A stretch of DNA of 64,000 nt. It comes from Comamonadaceae bacterium (lineage in GTDB: Bacteria > Pseudomonadota > Gammaproteobacteria > Burkholderiales > Burkholderiaceae_C). How positions within the stretch are numbered: position 1 is the first letter of the stretch; the number at the start of each line of letters is the position of its first letter. Below the pieces are notes generated by a model that made no database searches, had not been told where the DNA came from, and was given only the letters and a program-made list of their open reading frames with translations. Below, one piece after another: positions 36,779-46,777 of this stretch. Position numbers and translations under genes: made by a program. The stretch covers positions 124,001 through 188,000 of the forward strand of contig JAIXSQ010000015.1 of the NCBI GenBank assembly GCA_027484575.1. Reading direction: 5' to 3'.

Positions 36779-37294
36779 ATGTCGTCGTCCTCCGCTCCCG
36801 TCCTCGCGCTGCATGTGGTGGTGATGGGCGTCGCGGGCTGCGGCAAGTCGGCCGTGGGCGAGCGGCTCGCGGCCACGCTGGGCCTGCCGCTGGTCGAGGG
36901 CGACGCGTTCCACCCGCCGGCCAACATCGCCAAGATGCGCGCCGGCCAGCCGCTGGACGACGCCGACCGCACCGGCTGGCTCGACGCGCTCGCGGCCGAG
37001 TTGCAGGGGCGGCCCGCCGGCGCGGTGCTCACCTGTTCGGCGCTCAAGCGCACGTACCGCGACCGCCTGCGCGCGGCGGCGCCCGCGCTGCGTTTCGTGC
37101 ACCTGGCGCTCACGCCCGCCCAGGCGCATGCCCGGGTGGCGACACGGCCCGGGCACTTCTACCCCCCGACGCTGGTGGCCAGCCAGTTCGCGGCGCTCGA
37201 GGACCCGGCGGGCGAGCCGGGCGTGGTCGCGCTCGACGCCACCCAGCCCCTGCCCCAGGTGGTGGCGCGCGCGGCCGAGGCGCTGGGCGGCTGA
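36779..37294 (+). CDS. gluconokinase (GntK type)
   Basis: 171 aa, the short thermoresistant GntK form. P-loop GVAGCGKSAVG, VEGDAFHPPANIAKMRAG (gluconate binding), and CSALKRTYRDRLR. It phosphorylates D-gluconate to 6-phosphogluconate, feeding the pentose-phosphate or Entner-Doudoroff route. No gluconate permease or edd/eda gene is near, so it stands alone. Confidence 0.95.
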   Translation: MSSSSAPVLALHVVVMGVAGCGKSAVGERLAATLGLPLVEGDAFHPPANIAKMRAGQPLDDADRTGWLDALAAELQGRPAGAVLTCSALKRTYRDRLRAAAPALRFVHLALTPAQAHARVATRPGHFYPPTLVASQFAALEDPAGEPGVVALDATQPLPQVVARAAEALGG

Positions 37295-37380
37295 GCAGCG
37301 CTGCCGCCGATCCCATCGGCCGTGCACACGCGCGTGTCGGTCCTGTCCCACGGACGGGCCGGGCCGGCGACGACAGCCGT

Positions 37381-37395
37381 GCACCGCAGCGGTGC
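37381..37395. promoter_or_regulatory. 15-nt near-perfect palindrome
   Basis: GCACCGC-A-GCGGTGC lies 33 nt before the ATG of the small gene at 37428. Too tight for an RNA loop without opening two base pairs, so a protein operator is possible. Confidence 0.3.
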
Positions 37396-37427
37396 GCACA
37401 CTGCCGTGTTCGCCGCAGGACCCACCG

Positions 37428-37667
37428 ATGACCCCGACCCGAGCCCCGCTGCAGCAGCAGCGCCCCACCGACCGCATCGCCCGGCTGCAACAGCAGCAGT
37501 CGGGCTCCAACGAGTTCCGGGGGCCGCCGCAAGGCTTCGGTGGCGCGGGCACGCCGCAGATGGGGGCGGGCGATGCCGCGGCCGACAGGCCGCCACGCGA
37601 CCGCAGCGCGCGTGACCTGCCACAGGCAGAGCGGGAGGCCCGTTGGCCCACCAACGACGAGCGTTGA
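37428..37667 (+). CDS. small disordered hypothetical protein
   Basis: 79 aa, hydrophilic and low in structure: Gln-rich N-terminus (LQQQRPTDRIARLQQQQ), Gly/Pro-rich centre, Arg/Asp/Glu-rich end. No signal or membrane segment. GCAGGA at 8 nt upstream is a possible ribosome site. Not recognised; a real gene is likely but not certain. Confidence 0.45.
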   Translation: MTPTRAPLQQQRPTDRIARLQQQQSGSNEFRGPPQGFGGAGTPQMGAGDAAADRPPRDRSARDLPQAEREARWPTNDER

Positions 37668-37708
37668 GGCCGAGCGCCGGCTGAACCGTCCGCGCCGCGG
37701 CGCGCGGC

Positions 37709-38824
37709 TCAGTCCGGCACGCTGCGCGCGCCGGCCAGCGTGCCCAGCGCCAGGGCGCCCAGCAGCACGGCCAGGCCCGGCGCACCGGCCCACTGCAACG
37801 CCGCCCCGGCGGCCACCGGCCCGACCACGCCGCCGACGGTGTAGCCGCTGATCATCGCGGCCGCCCCGCCTGCGGTGGCGCGTCCCTCGAAGCGGTGCGC
37901 CACCTCGACCATCGTCAGCGTGTACAGCGCACCGCCGACGCCGCCCCACACCACCCCGCAGGCCCACAGCAGGGCTGGCACGCGCCCGGCGAACGCGAAG
38001 GCCGCGCTGGCCGCCAGCAGCAGCAGCGCCGCGGCGCTGAACACCGTGCGCATGCGCCAGCGGTCCGCGGCCATGCCGGCCGGCAGCTGGCACAGGAAGC
38101 TGCCGACCCCGATCGCGCCGGCCACGCTGGCGGCGGCCCGCAGGTCCAGCCCCAGCCCGGCGGCATTGGCCGCGCTGACCGAGCCCAGGCCCGCCTCGAA
38201 CACGCCGCCCGCGAAGGCGATCAGCCCCAGCAGCGGCACCTGCCGCAGCGCGGCCCAGGTGCCGGCTTGCCCGGGCGGCGGCTCGGCCGTGCTGCGGCTG
38301 GGAATCGCCACCGCGACGGCGCAGCAGCCGGCCACCAGCACCGCGGCGAGCCACAGCACCGGCCGCACGCCCACGCCCAGCAGCGCCGGCACGAAGGGCC
38401 CGAGCGCGAGCGCGGCGCCCAGCGCCGTCTGGTACAGGCCCATGACCCGGCCCCGTTGGGTGGGCGGGGCCTCGCGGGCGAGCAGCGCCTCGGTCGCGTT
38501 CCACAGCGCCGCGGCGCCCAGCCCCGCGATGGCCGAGCCCAGGCTCCAGGCCAGCCAGTGGTCGGTGAGCGCATAGGTGGCCATGCCGGCCAGCTCGAGC
38601 GCGCAGCCAGCGCGGTAGGTGCGCACCACGCCCCAGCGGCCGAGCACCCGCGGCATCACCGGGATCAGCAGGCCGACCATCAGGAACGGCAGCATCGCAA
38701 AGGCGCCGACGGCCGCCGTGCTGGCACCTGCGGCCTGCAGCGCGACGGCCAGCACCGGGCCGGTCATGGAGAAGGCCAGCACGATGCCGGTGGTGGCCAA
38801 CGCGAAGCGCCAGACCACGTGCAT
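37709..38824 (-). CDS. MFS permease
   Basis: 371 aa, about 12 membrane helices. The helix 2-3 loop (RVLGRWGVVRTYRAG) and the middle loop (REAPPTQRGRVMGLYQ) fit the major facilitator superfamily; the MFS_1-like fold suggests a drug or metabolite exporter. A GTG at 38851, overlapping the upstream stop (GTGA), would add nine residues and is a real alternative. Substrate unknown. Confidence 0.85.
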   Translation of the reverse strand: MHVVWRFALATTGIVLAFSMTGPVLAVALQAAGASTAAVGAFAMLPFLMVGLLIPVMPRVLGRWGVVRTYRAGCALELAGMATYALTDHWLAWSLGSAIAGLGAAALWNATEALLAREAPPTQRGRVMGLYQTALGAALALGPFVPALLGVGVRPVLWLAAVLVAGCCAVAVAIPSRSTAEPPPGQAGTWAALRQVPLLGLIAFAGGVFEAGLGSVSAANAAGLGLDLRAAASVAGAIGVGSFLCQLPAGMAADRWRMRTVFSAAALLLLAASAAFAFAGRVPALLWACGVVWGGVGGALYTLTMVEVAHRFEGRATAGGAAAMISGYTVGGVVGPVAAGAALQWAGAPGLAVLLGALALGTLAGARSVPD

Positions 38825-38847
38825 CGCCCCGCCGGGCAGGACCGCGC

Positions 38848-39735
38848 TCACGAAGCGCCCGCCAGCTCCGACAGGTCGCGCTGCCAGGCCCGCAGCCGGC
38901 GCACGGCGCGGTCGCGCTGCTCGGGCGTGGCCAGCGCGTGCAGTTGCGCCGCCAGCCGGCAGCCGTCCTGCCGCATGCCGTCGAGCATGGTGCGGAAGCC
39001 CGCATCGGGCGAGGTCGCGACGCGGTCGAGCAGCGCGCTGATCTGCGGCCGGGCCTGCTCGGGCGTGCTGCCCGCCACGCGCCGCAGCGTGGCCTGCAGG
39101 TCCTGCTGGCGCCGCCGCCGCTCGGCCAGCGCGGTGGGCGCGTCGTAGCTGCCGCGGGCCAGCTCCTGGCGCAGCAGCGTGCGCTGGCGCTCGTCGAGGC
39201 TGCCGTACAGCATCTCGGCGCGGTTCACCGCCTGCTTGGTGCGCTTGTCCAGCAGCTCGGCCGGCGATGGCTGCACCCATTCGGCGGCCCAGTCGCGTGT
39301 CTTGCGGTCCAGCTTGCGGGCCAGGTGCTCGAGTTGGGCGGGCGTGAGCGTCACGGCGTGCACCGCCAGGGCCGGCTCGAGCCGCTCGCGCAGGGCCTGC
39401 AGCCGCTCGCGCACCGCGGGCTCGAAGGCGCAGGCCTGCGCCGGCGTGAACTCGCCGGCCGCCAGCCGCTCGGCCCGCTGCATCAGCTGCACGATGCGCG
39501 GCAGCTCGTTGGCGCGGTGCCAGGCCTGCAGCCGCGCGAGGTCCTCGCGCACACGCGGATCCTGGGCATCGTCGAAGTCCACGTAGCCGTCGAGCCACCA
39601 GTACGCCAGCTCTGGTGCGTTCGAGTAGCCCAGCTTGATCGCGCTGCAGCCGGTCAGGGCCAGCGCCAGGCTGAGCAGGCCGATAATCCGCGCGATCCGG
39701 GAGGCTGCGGGCCCCAGCGACGAAGGAAGGAACAT
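38848..39735 (-). CDS. DUF6279-type lipoprotein
   Basis: 295 aa. Type II signal ending [30 protein letters not shown] (the last phrase split here only for description: [15 protein letters not shown] is diagnostic of this family), then an all-helical domain rich in Arg/Leu/Ala. Lipid-anchored in the envelope. Function unknown. Its ATG shares two bases with the divergent glmU ATG (CATG, 39733-39736). No other in-frame ATG/GTG/TTG exists before the lipobox. Confidence 0.85.
   Translation of the reverse strand: MFLPSSLGPAASRIARIIGLLSLALALTGCSAIKLGYSNAPELAYWWLDGYVDFDDAQDPRVREDLARLQAWHRANELPRIVQLMQRAERLAAGEFTPAQACAFEPAVRERLQALRERLEPALAVHAVTLTPAQLEHLARKLDRKTRDWAAEWVQPSPAELLDKRTKQAVNRAEMLYGSLDERQRTLLRQELARGSYDAPTALAERRRRQQDLQATLRRVAGSTPEQARPQISALLDRVATSPDAGFRTMLDGMRQDGCRLAAQLHALATPEQRDRAVRRLRAWQRDLSELAGAS
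39682..39731 (+). promoter_or_regulatory. glmU promoter and ribosome site inside the lipoprotein gene
   Basis: GATAAT (39682-39687) is a -10 candidate, and AAGGAAGG (39724-39731) a strong ribosome site 2-9 nt before the ATG at 39734. Both lie within the antisense lipoprotein coding region. Confidence 0.45.
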
Positions 39736-41137
39736 GGAAGCAGTGGATGTGGTCGTCATGGCCGCCGGCAAGGGCACGCGGATGAAGAGCAACCGCCCCA
39801 AAGTGTTGCACCGATTGGCCGGCCGTGCGCTGGTCGACCATGTGACCGACAGCGCGCAGGTCCTGGGCGCGCGCCGCATCGTGCTGGTGACCGGCCATGG
39901 CGCGCAGCAGGTCGAGGATGCCGTGGCGCAGCGCGCCCGCGCGCTGGGGCACGCGGCACCGGTGTTCGTGCGGCAGGAGCCGCAGCTGGGCACCGGCCAT
40001 GCGGTCCAGCAGGCCGTGCCGCAGCTGCCCGACGACGGCATCGCGCTCATCCTCAATGGCGACGTGCCGCTGATCGCGCCGGCCACGCTGCAGGCGCTGG
40101 TGCAGGCCTGCGGCGGCGTGCGGCTGGCCCTGCTGTCGGTGCGCATGCCCGACCCCACCGGCTACGGCCGCATCGTGCGCGACGGCGGGCGCGTGGTGGC
40201 CATCGTCGAGCACAAGGACGCCAGCGACGCCCAGCGCCGCATCGACGAGGTCTACACCGGCTTCATGGCCGTGCCCAATGCGCTGCTCAAGCGCTGGCTG
40301 GCGCGGCTGGACAACCGCAATGCCCAGGGCGAGTACTACCTGACCGACGTGGTCGGGCACGCGGTGGCCGATGGCGCCGAGGTGGTGGCGGTCGACTGCC
40401 CCGACCGCGTGCAGGTCGACGGCGTCAACAGCCCGCTGCAGCTGGCCGAGCTCGAGCGCGCCTTCCAGCGCCGCAACGCCCGCGCGCTGCTCGAGGCCGG
40501 CGTGCGGCTGGCCGACCCCGAGCGGCTGGACGTGCGCGGCGCGCTGCGGTGCGGGCAGGACGTCGAGATCGACGTGGGCTGCGTGTTCGAAGGCGAGGTG
40601 GTGCTGGGCGACGGGGTGCGCGTGGGCCCGTACTGCGTGGTGCGCAATGCCCGCATCGCCGCCGGTGCGGTGCTGCATGCGTACACCGTCATCGAGGGCG
40701 ATGCGGCCGGCGTCGAGGTGGGCGAGGGCGCGCTGGTCGGGCCGTTCGCGCGCCTGCGGCCCGGCGCGAAGCTGGGCGCCGAGGTGCACATCGGCAACTT
40801 CGTCGAGGTGAAGAACTCGACCCTGGCGCGCGGCGCCAAGGCCAACCACCTGGCCTACCTGGGCGACGCCGAGGTGGGCGAGCGCGTCAACTACGGCGCC
40901 GGCTCCATCACCGCCAACTACGACGGGGCCAACAAGCACCGCACCGTGATCGAGGCCGACGTGCACGTGGGCAGCAACTGCGTGCTGGTTGCGCCGGTGC
41001 GCATCGGCGCGGGCGGCACCGTGGGCGGCGGCTCCACCATCACCAAGGACACCGCGCCGGGCGCGCTGTCGGTGGCGCGGGGCAAGCAGGTGAGCATCGC
41101 GGGCTGGACGCGGCCGCGGAAGGCGGGCAAGGGCTGA
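39734..41137 (+). CDS. glmU: bifunctional GlcNAc-1-P uridyltransferase / GlcN-1-P acetyltransferase
   Basis: 467 aa, full length. It makes UDP-GlcNAc for peptidoglycan and LPS. N-terminal pyrophosphorylase: [21 protein letters not shown] and LNGDVPLI. C-terminal left-handed beta helix: hexapeptide repeats, [20 protein letters not shown], and [13 protein letters not shown] with the acetyltransferase His. It lies near glmS, so the first and last amino-sugar steps are clustered, separated by an Lrp-type regulator. Confidence 0.98.
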   Translation: MEAVDVVVMAAGKGTRMKSNRPKVLHRLAGRALVDHVTDSAQVLGARRIVLVTGHGAQQVEDAVAQRARALGHAAPVFVRQEPQLGTGHAVQQAVPQLPDDGIALILNGDVPLIAPATLQALVQACGGVRLALLSVRMPDPTGYGRIVRDGGRVVAIVEHKDASDAQRRIDEVYTGFMAVPNALLKRWLARLDNRNAQGEYYLTDVVGHAVADGAEVVAVDCPDRVQVDGVNSPLQLAELERAFQRRNARALLEAGVRLADPERLDVRGALRCGQDVEIDVGCVFEGEVVLGDGVRVGPYCVVRNARIAAGAVLHAYTVIEGDAAGVEVGEGALVGPFARLRPGAKLGAEVHIGNFVEVKNSTLARGAKANHLAYLGDAEVGERVNYGAGSITANYDGANKHRTVIEADVHVGSNCVLVAPVRIGAGGTVGGGSTITKDTAPGALSVARGKQVSIAGWTRPRKAGKG

Positions 41138-41143
41138 GGGCTG

Positions 41144-41156
41144 CGGCCTTCGGCCG
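41144..41156 (+). terminator. short hairpin after glmU
   Basis: CGGCC-TTC-GGCCG follows the glmU stop by 6 nt. No T-run; the repeat pair downstream could add to termination. Confidence 0.35.
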
Positions 41157-41180
41157 TGGCTTGCAGCCGTGGCCGGATCG

Positions 41181-41267
41181 TGGATGCCCGCCTGCGCGGG
41201 CATGACGGGACAGGGCGGGACAGGACGGGACAGGGCGCGTCGTCCCCGCGCAGGCGGGGACCCATGG
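41181..41267. repeat. second inverted pair of palindromic repeats
   Basis: Left unit 41181-41205 (TGGATGCCCGCCTGCGCGGG...), right unit 41239-41267 (GTCGTCCCCGCGCAGGCGGG...), the same family as at 35114-35190. Between them lies a short direct repeat, about 10-nt units of GGGACAGGGC (41207-41237). Again between two convergent genes. Confidence 0.8.
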
Positions 41268-41289
41268 TCGCGCAGGGAACCCGCCTGCC

Positions 41290-41772
41290 TCAGCGCACCC
41301 CGATCCGCGTCTCGAATTTCGCCCGCTTGACTGCGAAATAGGCCTTCACGTTGCGCACGTTCGCGTCGCCGGTGAACAGGCGCTGCGCGAGCGCCAGGTA
41401 GCCGGGCATGTCGTGCGCGCGCACGACCAGCACGAAGTCGGGGCCCGGCGACACCCGCCAGCACTGCTGCACCGCGTCGTCCTGCAGCACGCGCGCCTCG
41501 AAGGCATCGAGCGCCTCGGCGCCCTGGCGGTCCAGCGTCACCTCGACGATCGCGTCCAGCCCGTGCCCCAGCAGGGGCCCCAGCCGGTCGCGGCTGAGGA
41601 TGGCCACCTCGCGCTCGATCAGCCCGGCCTGCCGCAGCCGCTGCACCCGGCGCAGGCAGGTGGGCGGCGAGACGTGCACCAGCTGGGCCAGGGCCTGGTT
41701 GGTCAGCGAGGCATCCCGCTGGAGCTGGTCCAGGAGGGCCAGATCGACGCTGTCGAGGGTGATTTCTTCCAT
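41290..41772 (-). CDS. Lrp/AsnC family regulator
   Basis: 160 aa. N-terminal HTH ([17 protein letters not shown], then [22 protein letters not shown] split at the turn) and a C-terminal RAM ligand domain ([20 protein letters not shown]). It probably controls amino-acid metabolism or transport. It is divergent from glmS (138 nt), and since that region is AT-rich it may regulate itself and possibly glmS. Confidence 0.95.
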   Translation of the reverse strand: MEEITLDSVDLALLDQLQRDASLTNQALAQLVHVSPPTCLRRVQRLRQAGLIEREVAILSRDRLGPLLGHGLDAIVEVTLDRQGAEALDAFEARVLQDDAVQQCWRVSPGPDFVLVVRAHDMPGYLALAQRLFTGDANVRNVKAYFAVKRAKFETRIGVR

Positions 41773-41910
41773 AAGAACAACGATTATGAAAGGTTAATCA
41801 AACAATCACCGCGCATGGAAGAATCGTTCAGAACGGTGTCGGAGTTGATCGCCTATTCCGCGCCACGGCTTCTACAGTCGCGGCTTCCTTCGCATCACAG
41901 GAGTCCAGCC
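41773..41910. promoter_or_regulatory. lrp / glmS divergent control region
   Basis: AT-rich at 41773-41812 (AACAACGATTATGAAAGG...), as Lrp sites often are. For glmS, TTGATC (41845-41850) is a -35 candidate, and ACAGGAG (41897-41903) is the ribosome site of the ATG at 41911. No glmS ribozyme core was recognised. Confidence 0.45.
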
Positions 41911-43758
<1,848 letters not shown>

Positions 43759-43764
43759 CCGCCG

Positions 43765-43783
43765 CGCCGGCCCTGCGCCGGCG
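43765..43783. terminator. hairpin between glmS and the convergent kinase gene
   Basis: CGCCGG-CCCTGCG-CCGGCG, perfect 6-bp stem with a 7-nt loop, between two convergent stops. No T-run. Confidence 0.4.
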
Positions 43784-43797
43784 TGCGCGGTGCCGGC

Positions 43798-45243
43798 TCA
43801 GGGCGGCGCGGCGAGCGCCGCCGCTTGGGGCACCGGCCCGCGCGACGCCGCCTGGCCCGGCAGCACCACCCCCGGCAGCACCACGCTGAACGTGCTGCCC
43901 TGCTGCGGGCCGTCGCTGTGGACGCTGATGCGGCCCCCGTGCAGTTCCACCAGCCCCCGCGTGAGGGCCAGCCCGATCCCCAGGCCGCCCTGGGAGCGGT
44001 CCGAGGTCGGCGCGACCTGCTCGAAGGGCTCGAAGATGCGGCGCTGTGCCTCGGGGGTCAGCCCGATGCCGCTGTCGCACACGCGGATGTGCAGGTCACC
44101 GCCGTCCAGGCTGGCGTGCAGCGCCACCTCGCCGCAGGGGTCGGTGTAGCGGGCCGCGTTGTTCAGCAGGTTGGTCACCGCCTGCGTGATCCGCACCAGG
44201 TCCACGTCGACCTGCACGCCGGCCGGCGGGCGCGTCACCGTCAGGCGGTGCTGCCGCGGCTCGAGCGCGATCCGGCTGACCTCCAGCGCGGTGTCCAGCA
44301 CCTCGTCGAGGGCGACGGGCCGGCGGTCGAGCCGCAGCTTGCCTTGGGTGATGCGCGCCACGTCCAGCAGGTCGTCCAGCAGCACCCGCATGTGGCCCAC
44401 CTGGCGGCGCACCAGGTCGGCGGCCCAGCGCACCTTGGCCGGGTCGCCGGCCTGGCGCGAGAGGATCTCCGAGGCGTTGCCGATCGGCGCCAGCGGGTTG
44501 CGCAGCTCGTGCGCGAGCGTGGCGATGAACGCGTCCTTCTTGCGGTCCGCGTCCTGCAGCGCTTCGCTCAGTTGCGCCAGCCGTTCCGCGGCCTCGGTCC
44601 TGGAGCGTGCGTGCTGGCGCAGCGCGACGAAGTACAGGCCCACGAACAGGATGGACAGCAGGCCCGAGCCGATGCCGGTCCACAGCGAGACCTGGTAGGC
44701 CCGCTCCGAGCTGCGGCGCCGCTGCGCCAGCAGGCCGCGCTCGTGCTCGGCCAGCGCGTTGACCCGGTCGTCCAGCCGCTCCAGCAGCGCGGGACCGCCG
44801 GCCACCAGGAACAGCTGCACGCTGCGCTCCAGGCCCCCGGCACGCAGGGCGTCGATGGAGGCCTCGCGCAAGCGCGCGACCTCCGCCAGGTCGGCACGCA
44901 ACGTGGGCAGGGCGGCCTGGTGGCGCGGGTTGTCCCCGGTCAGTGCCGCGAACCTGTCCAGTTGCGCCCGCGACCGGTCCGCGCGCAACCGGTAGGCCGC
45001 CAGGTCCTCGCCCCGGCCGGACAGCACGTGGCCGCGCAGGGCGGCTCCGCTGGCCGCCAGCTCGCTCCTGAAGGCCTCCAGCGTGGTCAGCACCTCCTGG
45101 GTGTGCGAGACCCACTCCGCATCGTCGTGCTGCTGCTCGGTGGTCACGAAATTGAGCACCGACGCCAGCAGCAGCAGGGCCAGCAACGCCGTGCCGGCGA
45201 GCAGCCAACGGTCGGGCTTCAGGGGCGAGCGGCGCAAGCGCAT
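43798..45243 (-). CDS. membrane sensor histidine kinase with CHASE3-like domain
   Basis: 481 aa. Membrane helix 1 (residues about 13-33), a helical extracytoplasmic CHASE3-like domain (to about 185), helix 2 (about 187-207), a coiled linker, HisKA with the phosphoacceptor His245 (TLAHELRNPLAPIG), N-box LLNNAARY, and G-boxes VCDSGIG and GGLGIGLALT. No receiver domain. Last gene of the KaiC-like operon, 52 nt after the preceding stop. Ligand and response regulator are unknown; no receiver gene is in the operon. Confidence 0.92.
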   Translation of the reverse strand: MRLRRSPLKPDRWLLAGTALLALLLLASVLNFVTTEQQHDDAEWVSHTQEVLTTLEAFRSELAASGAALRGHVLSGRGEDLAAYRLRADRSRAQLDRFAALTGDNPRHQAALPTLRADLAEVARLREASIDALRAGGLERSVQLFLVAGGPALLERLDDRVNALAEHERGLLAQRRRSSERAYQVSLWTGIGSGLLSILFVGLYFVALRQHARSRTEAAERLAQLSEALQDADRKKDAFIATLAHELRNPLAPIGNASEILSRQAGDPAKVRWAADLVRRQVGHMRVLLDDLLDVARITQGKLRLDRRPVALDEVLDTALEVSRIALEPRQHRLTVTRPPAGVQVDVDLVRITQAVTNLLNNAARYTDPCGEVALHASLDGGDLHIRVCDSGIGLTPEAQRRIFEPFEQVAPTSDRSQGGLGIGLALTRGLVELHGGRISVHSDGPQQGSTFSVVLPGVVLPGQAASRGPVPQAAALAAPP

Positions 45244-45295
45244 GGCGGCGGGCAGTGTAGCCAGCGCGCCCGGCGGGCAGGAAGGTGGCCGGCCG

Positions 45296-46777
45296 TCAAT
45301 GGCGGGTGATGCGCAGCGGCAGGGTGACGCTGAAGCAGCTGCCGCGGCCCGGCCCGGCGCTGCTGGCGACGACCCGGCCGTCGTGCGCGGCGACCAGGTC
45401 GTGCACCAGCGCCAGCCCGATGCCCAGGCCGGACGGATCGAAGCTGGTGGCGCGCCGCTCCTGCACGTAGCGGACGAACACGTGCGGCAGGGCCTCCGGC
45501 GCGATGCCGATGCCATCGTCGGAGACCGACACCGCCACCTCGTCGGCGGACAGCTGGACGGCCAGCGCCACGTGGCCGCCCGGCTGCGTGTACTTGGCCG
45601 CGTTGTCCAGCAGGTTGCCGAACACCTGGGTCAGCCGCACGCGGTCCCCGTGCACCGGGATCTCCCCCTCGGGCAGCGACACCGACAGGTGCTGCGCGCG
45701 GGCTGCCATGGCCGGCGCGGCCGCCTCGCAGCAGTCGGCCAGCACCTCCCGCAGGTCCAGCCTCTGCACGTCCAGCCGCAGCTTGCCGGTGTGGAAGCGG
45801 GTCACGTCCAGCAGGTCCGACACCAGCCGTCCCAGGTGGGCGACCTGCCGGTCGATGATGCGCTGGACCATGCGCATCACCAGCCCGCTGGCCTTGGCGC
45901 GGCCCAGCAGCGCCGCCGCATTGCTCAGCGGCCCCAGGGGCCCGCGCAGCTCGTGCGCGACCACGCCCATGAACGCCGACTGCTCGCGCTGCACCAGCTG
46001 GGCGGCCGCCAGCAGCTCCTGGGCCCGCAGGGCCGCCAGCACCAGCTGCTGGTTGACCTCCACCTTCACGTCGGGCGAGACCGCGGCCACGTCGTCGGCG
46101 CGGCTGCCGCCTTGCTGCTGGGCCTCGTGCTGGCGCAGCTCCAGGCTGCGGGCATTGGTGCCCGCCTCGCCCTGGAACACGTAGCTGCCCAGGCCCTCGC
46201 GCCGCGCGTGGTACATGGCGGCGGTGGCGCGGTCCACCAGGGCGTCGGCATCGTCCCCGTCATCGGGATAGACGCTGGCGCCGATGGTCACCTTCAGGCG
46301 GATCTCGCGACCGTCGAGATGCAGCGGCAGCGCCATCGCAGCGAGCACGGAATCGGCCACGGCCATCGCATCGGCGGGCTGCGACAGCGCGGTCAGCTGC
46401 ACCAGGAATTCGTGGTCGCCCAGGCGGCTGACCAGGTCCGAATCGCGCACGGCCACCGCCAGCCGCCGGGCCGCCAGCCCGAGCACCTGCTCGCCGAAGG
46501 CATGGCCCATCGCGTCGTTGAGCTCCTCGATGCTGCCCAGGCTGACCACCAGCAGCCCCAGGCGGGAGCCGCTGCGCCGAGCGACCGCCAGGCCGTGCGC
46601 CAGCCGGTGGAAGGGCAGGCCCGCGTCGTCGGGCGCGGCGGCCGCCTCGACCCGCAGCATGCGGTGCAGGTCGCGTAGCGCGGCCGCGGCCTGCGCCGCT
46701 TCTTCCTGCGCGCGGAGGACCGCCAGCACCAGATGCTCGTTGGCTTCCAGCAGGTCCGCCGTGCGCGCGGGGTTCAT
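45296..46777 (-). CDS. soluble histidine kinase with degenerate GGDEF domain
   Basis: 493 aa, no membrane segment. Residues about 50-205 are a GGDEF-like domain whose signature reads RLGDHEFLV (118-126; GDHEF instead of GGDEF), so diguanylate cyclase activity is unlikely. HisKA follows with His275 (VVAHELRGPLGPLS), N-box NLLDNAAKY (388-396) and G-box SDDGIGIAP (419-427). The phrase N-x-LVLA-x-LRAQE occurs twice, before the GGDEF (from Asn13) and before HisKA (from Asn242). Start overlaps the KaiC-like stop (ATGA). Confidence 0.9.
   Translation of the reverse strand: MNPARTADLLEANEHLVLAVLRAQEEAAQAAAALRDLHRMLRVEAAAAPDDAGLPFHRLAHGLAVARRSGSRLGLLVVSLGSIEELNDAMGHAFGEQVLGLAARRLAVAVRDSDLVSRLGDHEFLVQLTALSQPADAMAVADSVLAAMALPLHLDGREIRLKVTIGASVYPDDGDDADALVDRATAAMYHARREGLGSYVFQGEAGTNARSLELRQHEAQQQGGSRADDVAAVSPDVKVEVNQQLVLAALRAQELLAAAQLVQREQSAFMGVVAHELRGPLGPLSNAAALLGRAKASGLVMRMVQRIIDRQVAHLGRLVSDLLDVTRFHTGKLRLDVQRLDLREVLADCCEAAAPAMAARAQHLSVSLPEGEIPVHGDRVRLTQVFGNLLDNAAKYTQPGGHVALAVQLSADEVAVSVSDDGIGIAPEALPHVFVRYVQERRATSFDPSGLGIGLALVHDLVAAHDGRVVASSAGPGRGSCFSVTLPLRITRH

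Noticed and set aside
37709-41464. A single 3.7-kb open frame on the minus strand spanning several genes
   Set aside because: Only 37709-38824 (MFS) is protein-like in this frame; the remainder is antisense to glmU and the lipoprotein gene, with Arg/Ala/His-rich translation typical of GC-rich shadow frames.
41773-41910. A glmS ribozyme or riboswitch upstream of glmS
   Set aside because: The region is too short (138 nt shared by two promoters) and no core fold of the ribozyme, which is mainly found in Firmicutes, was recognisable.
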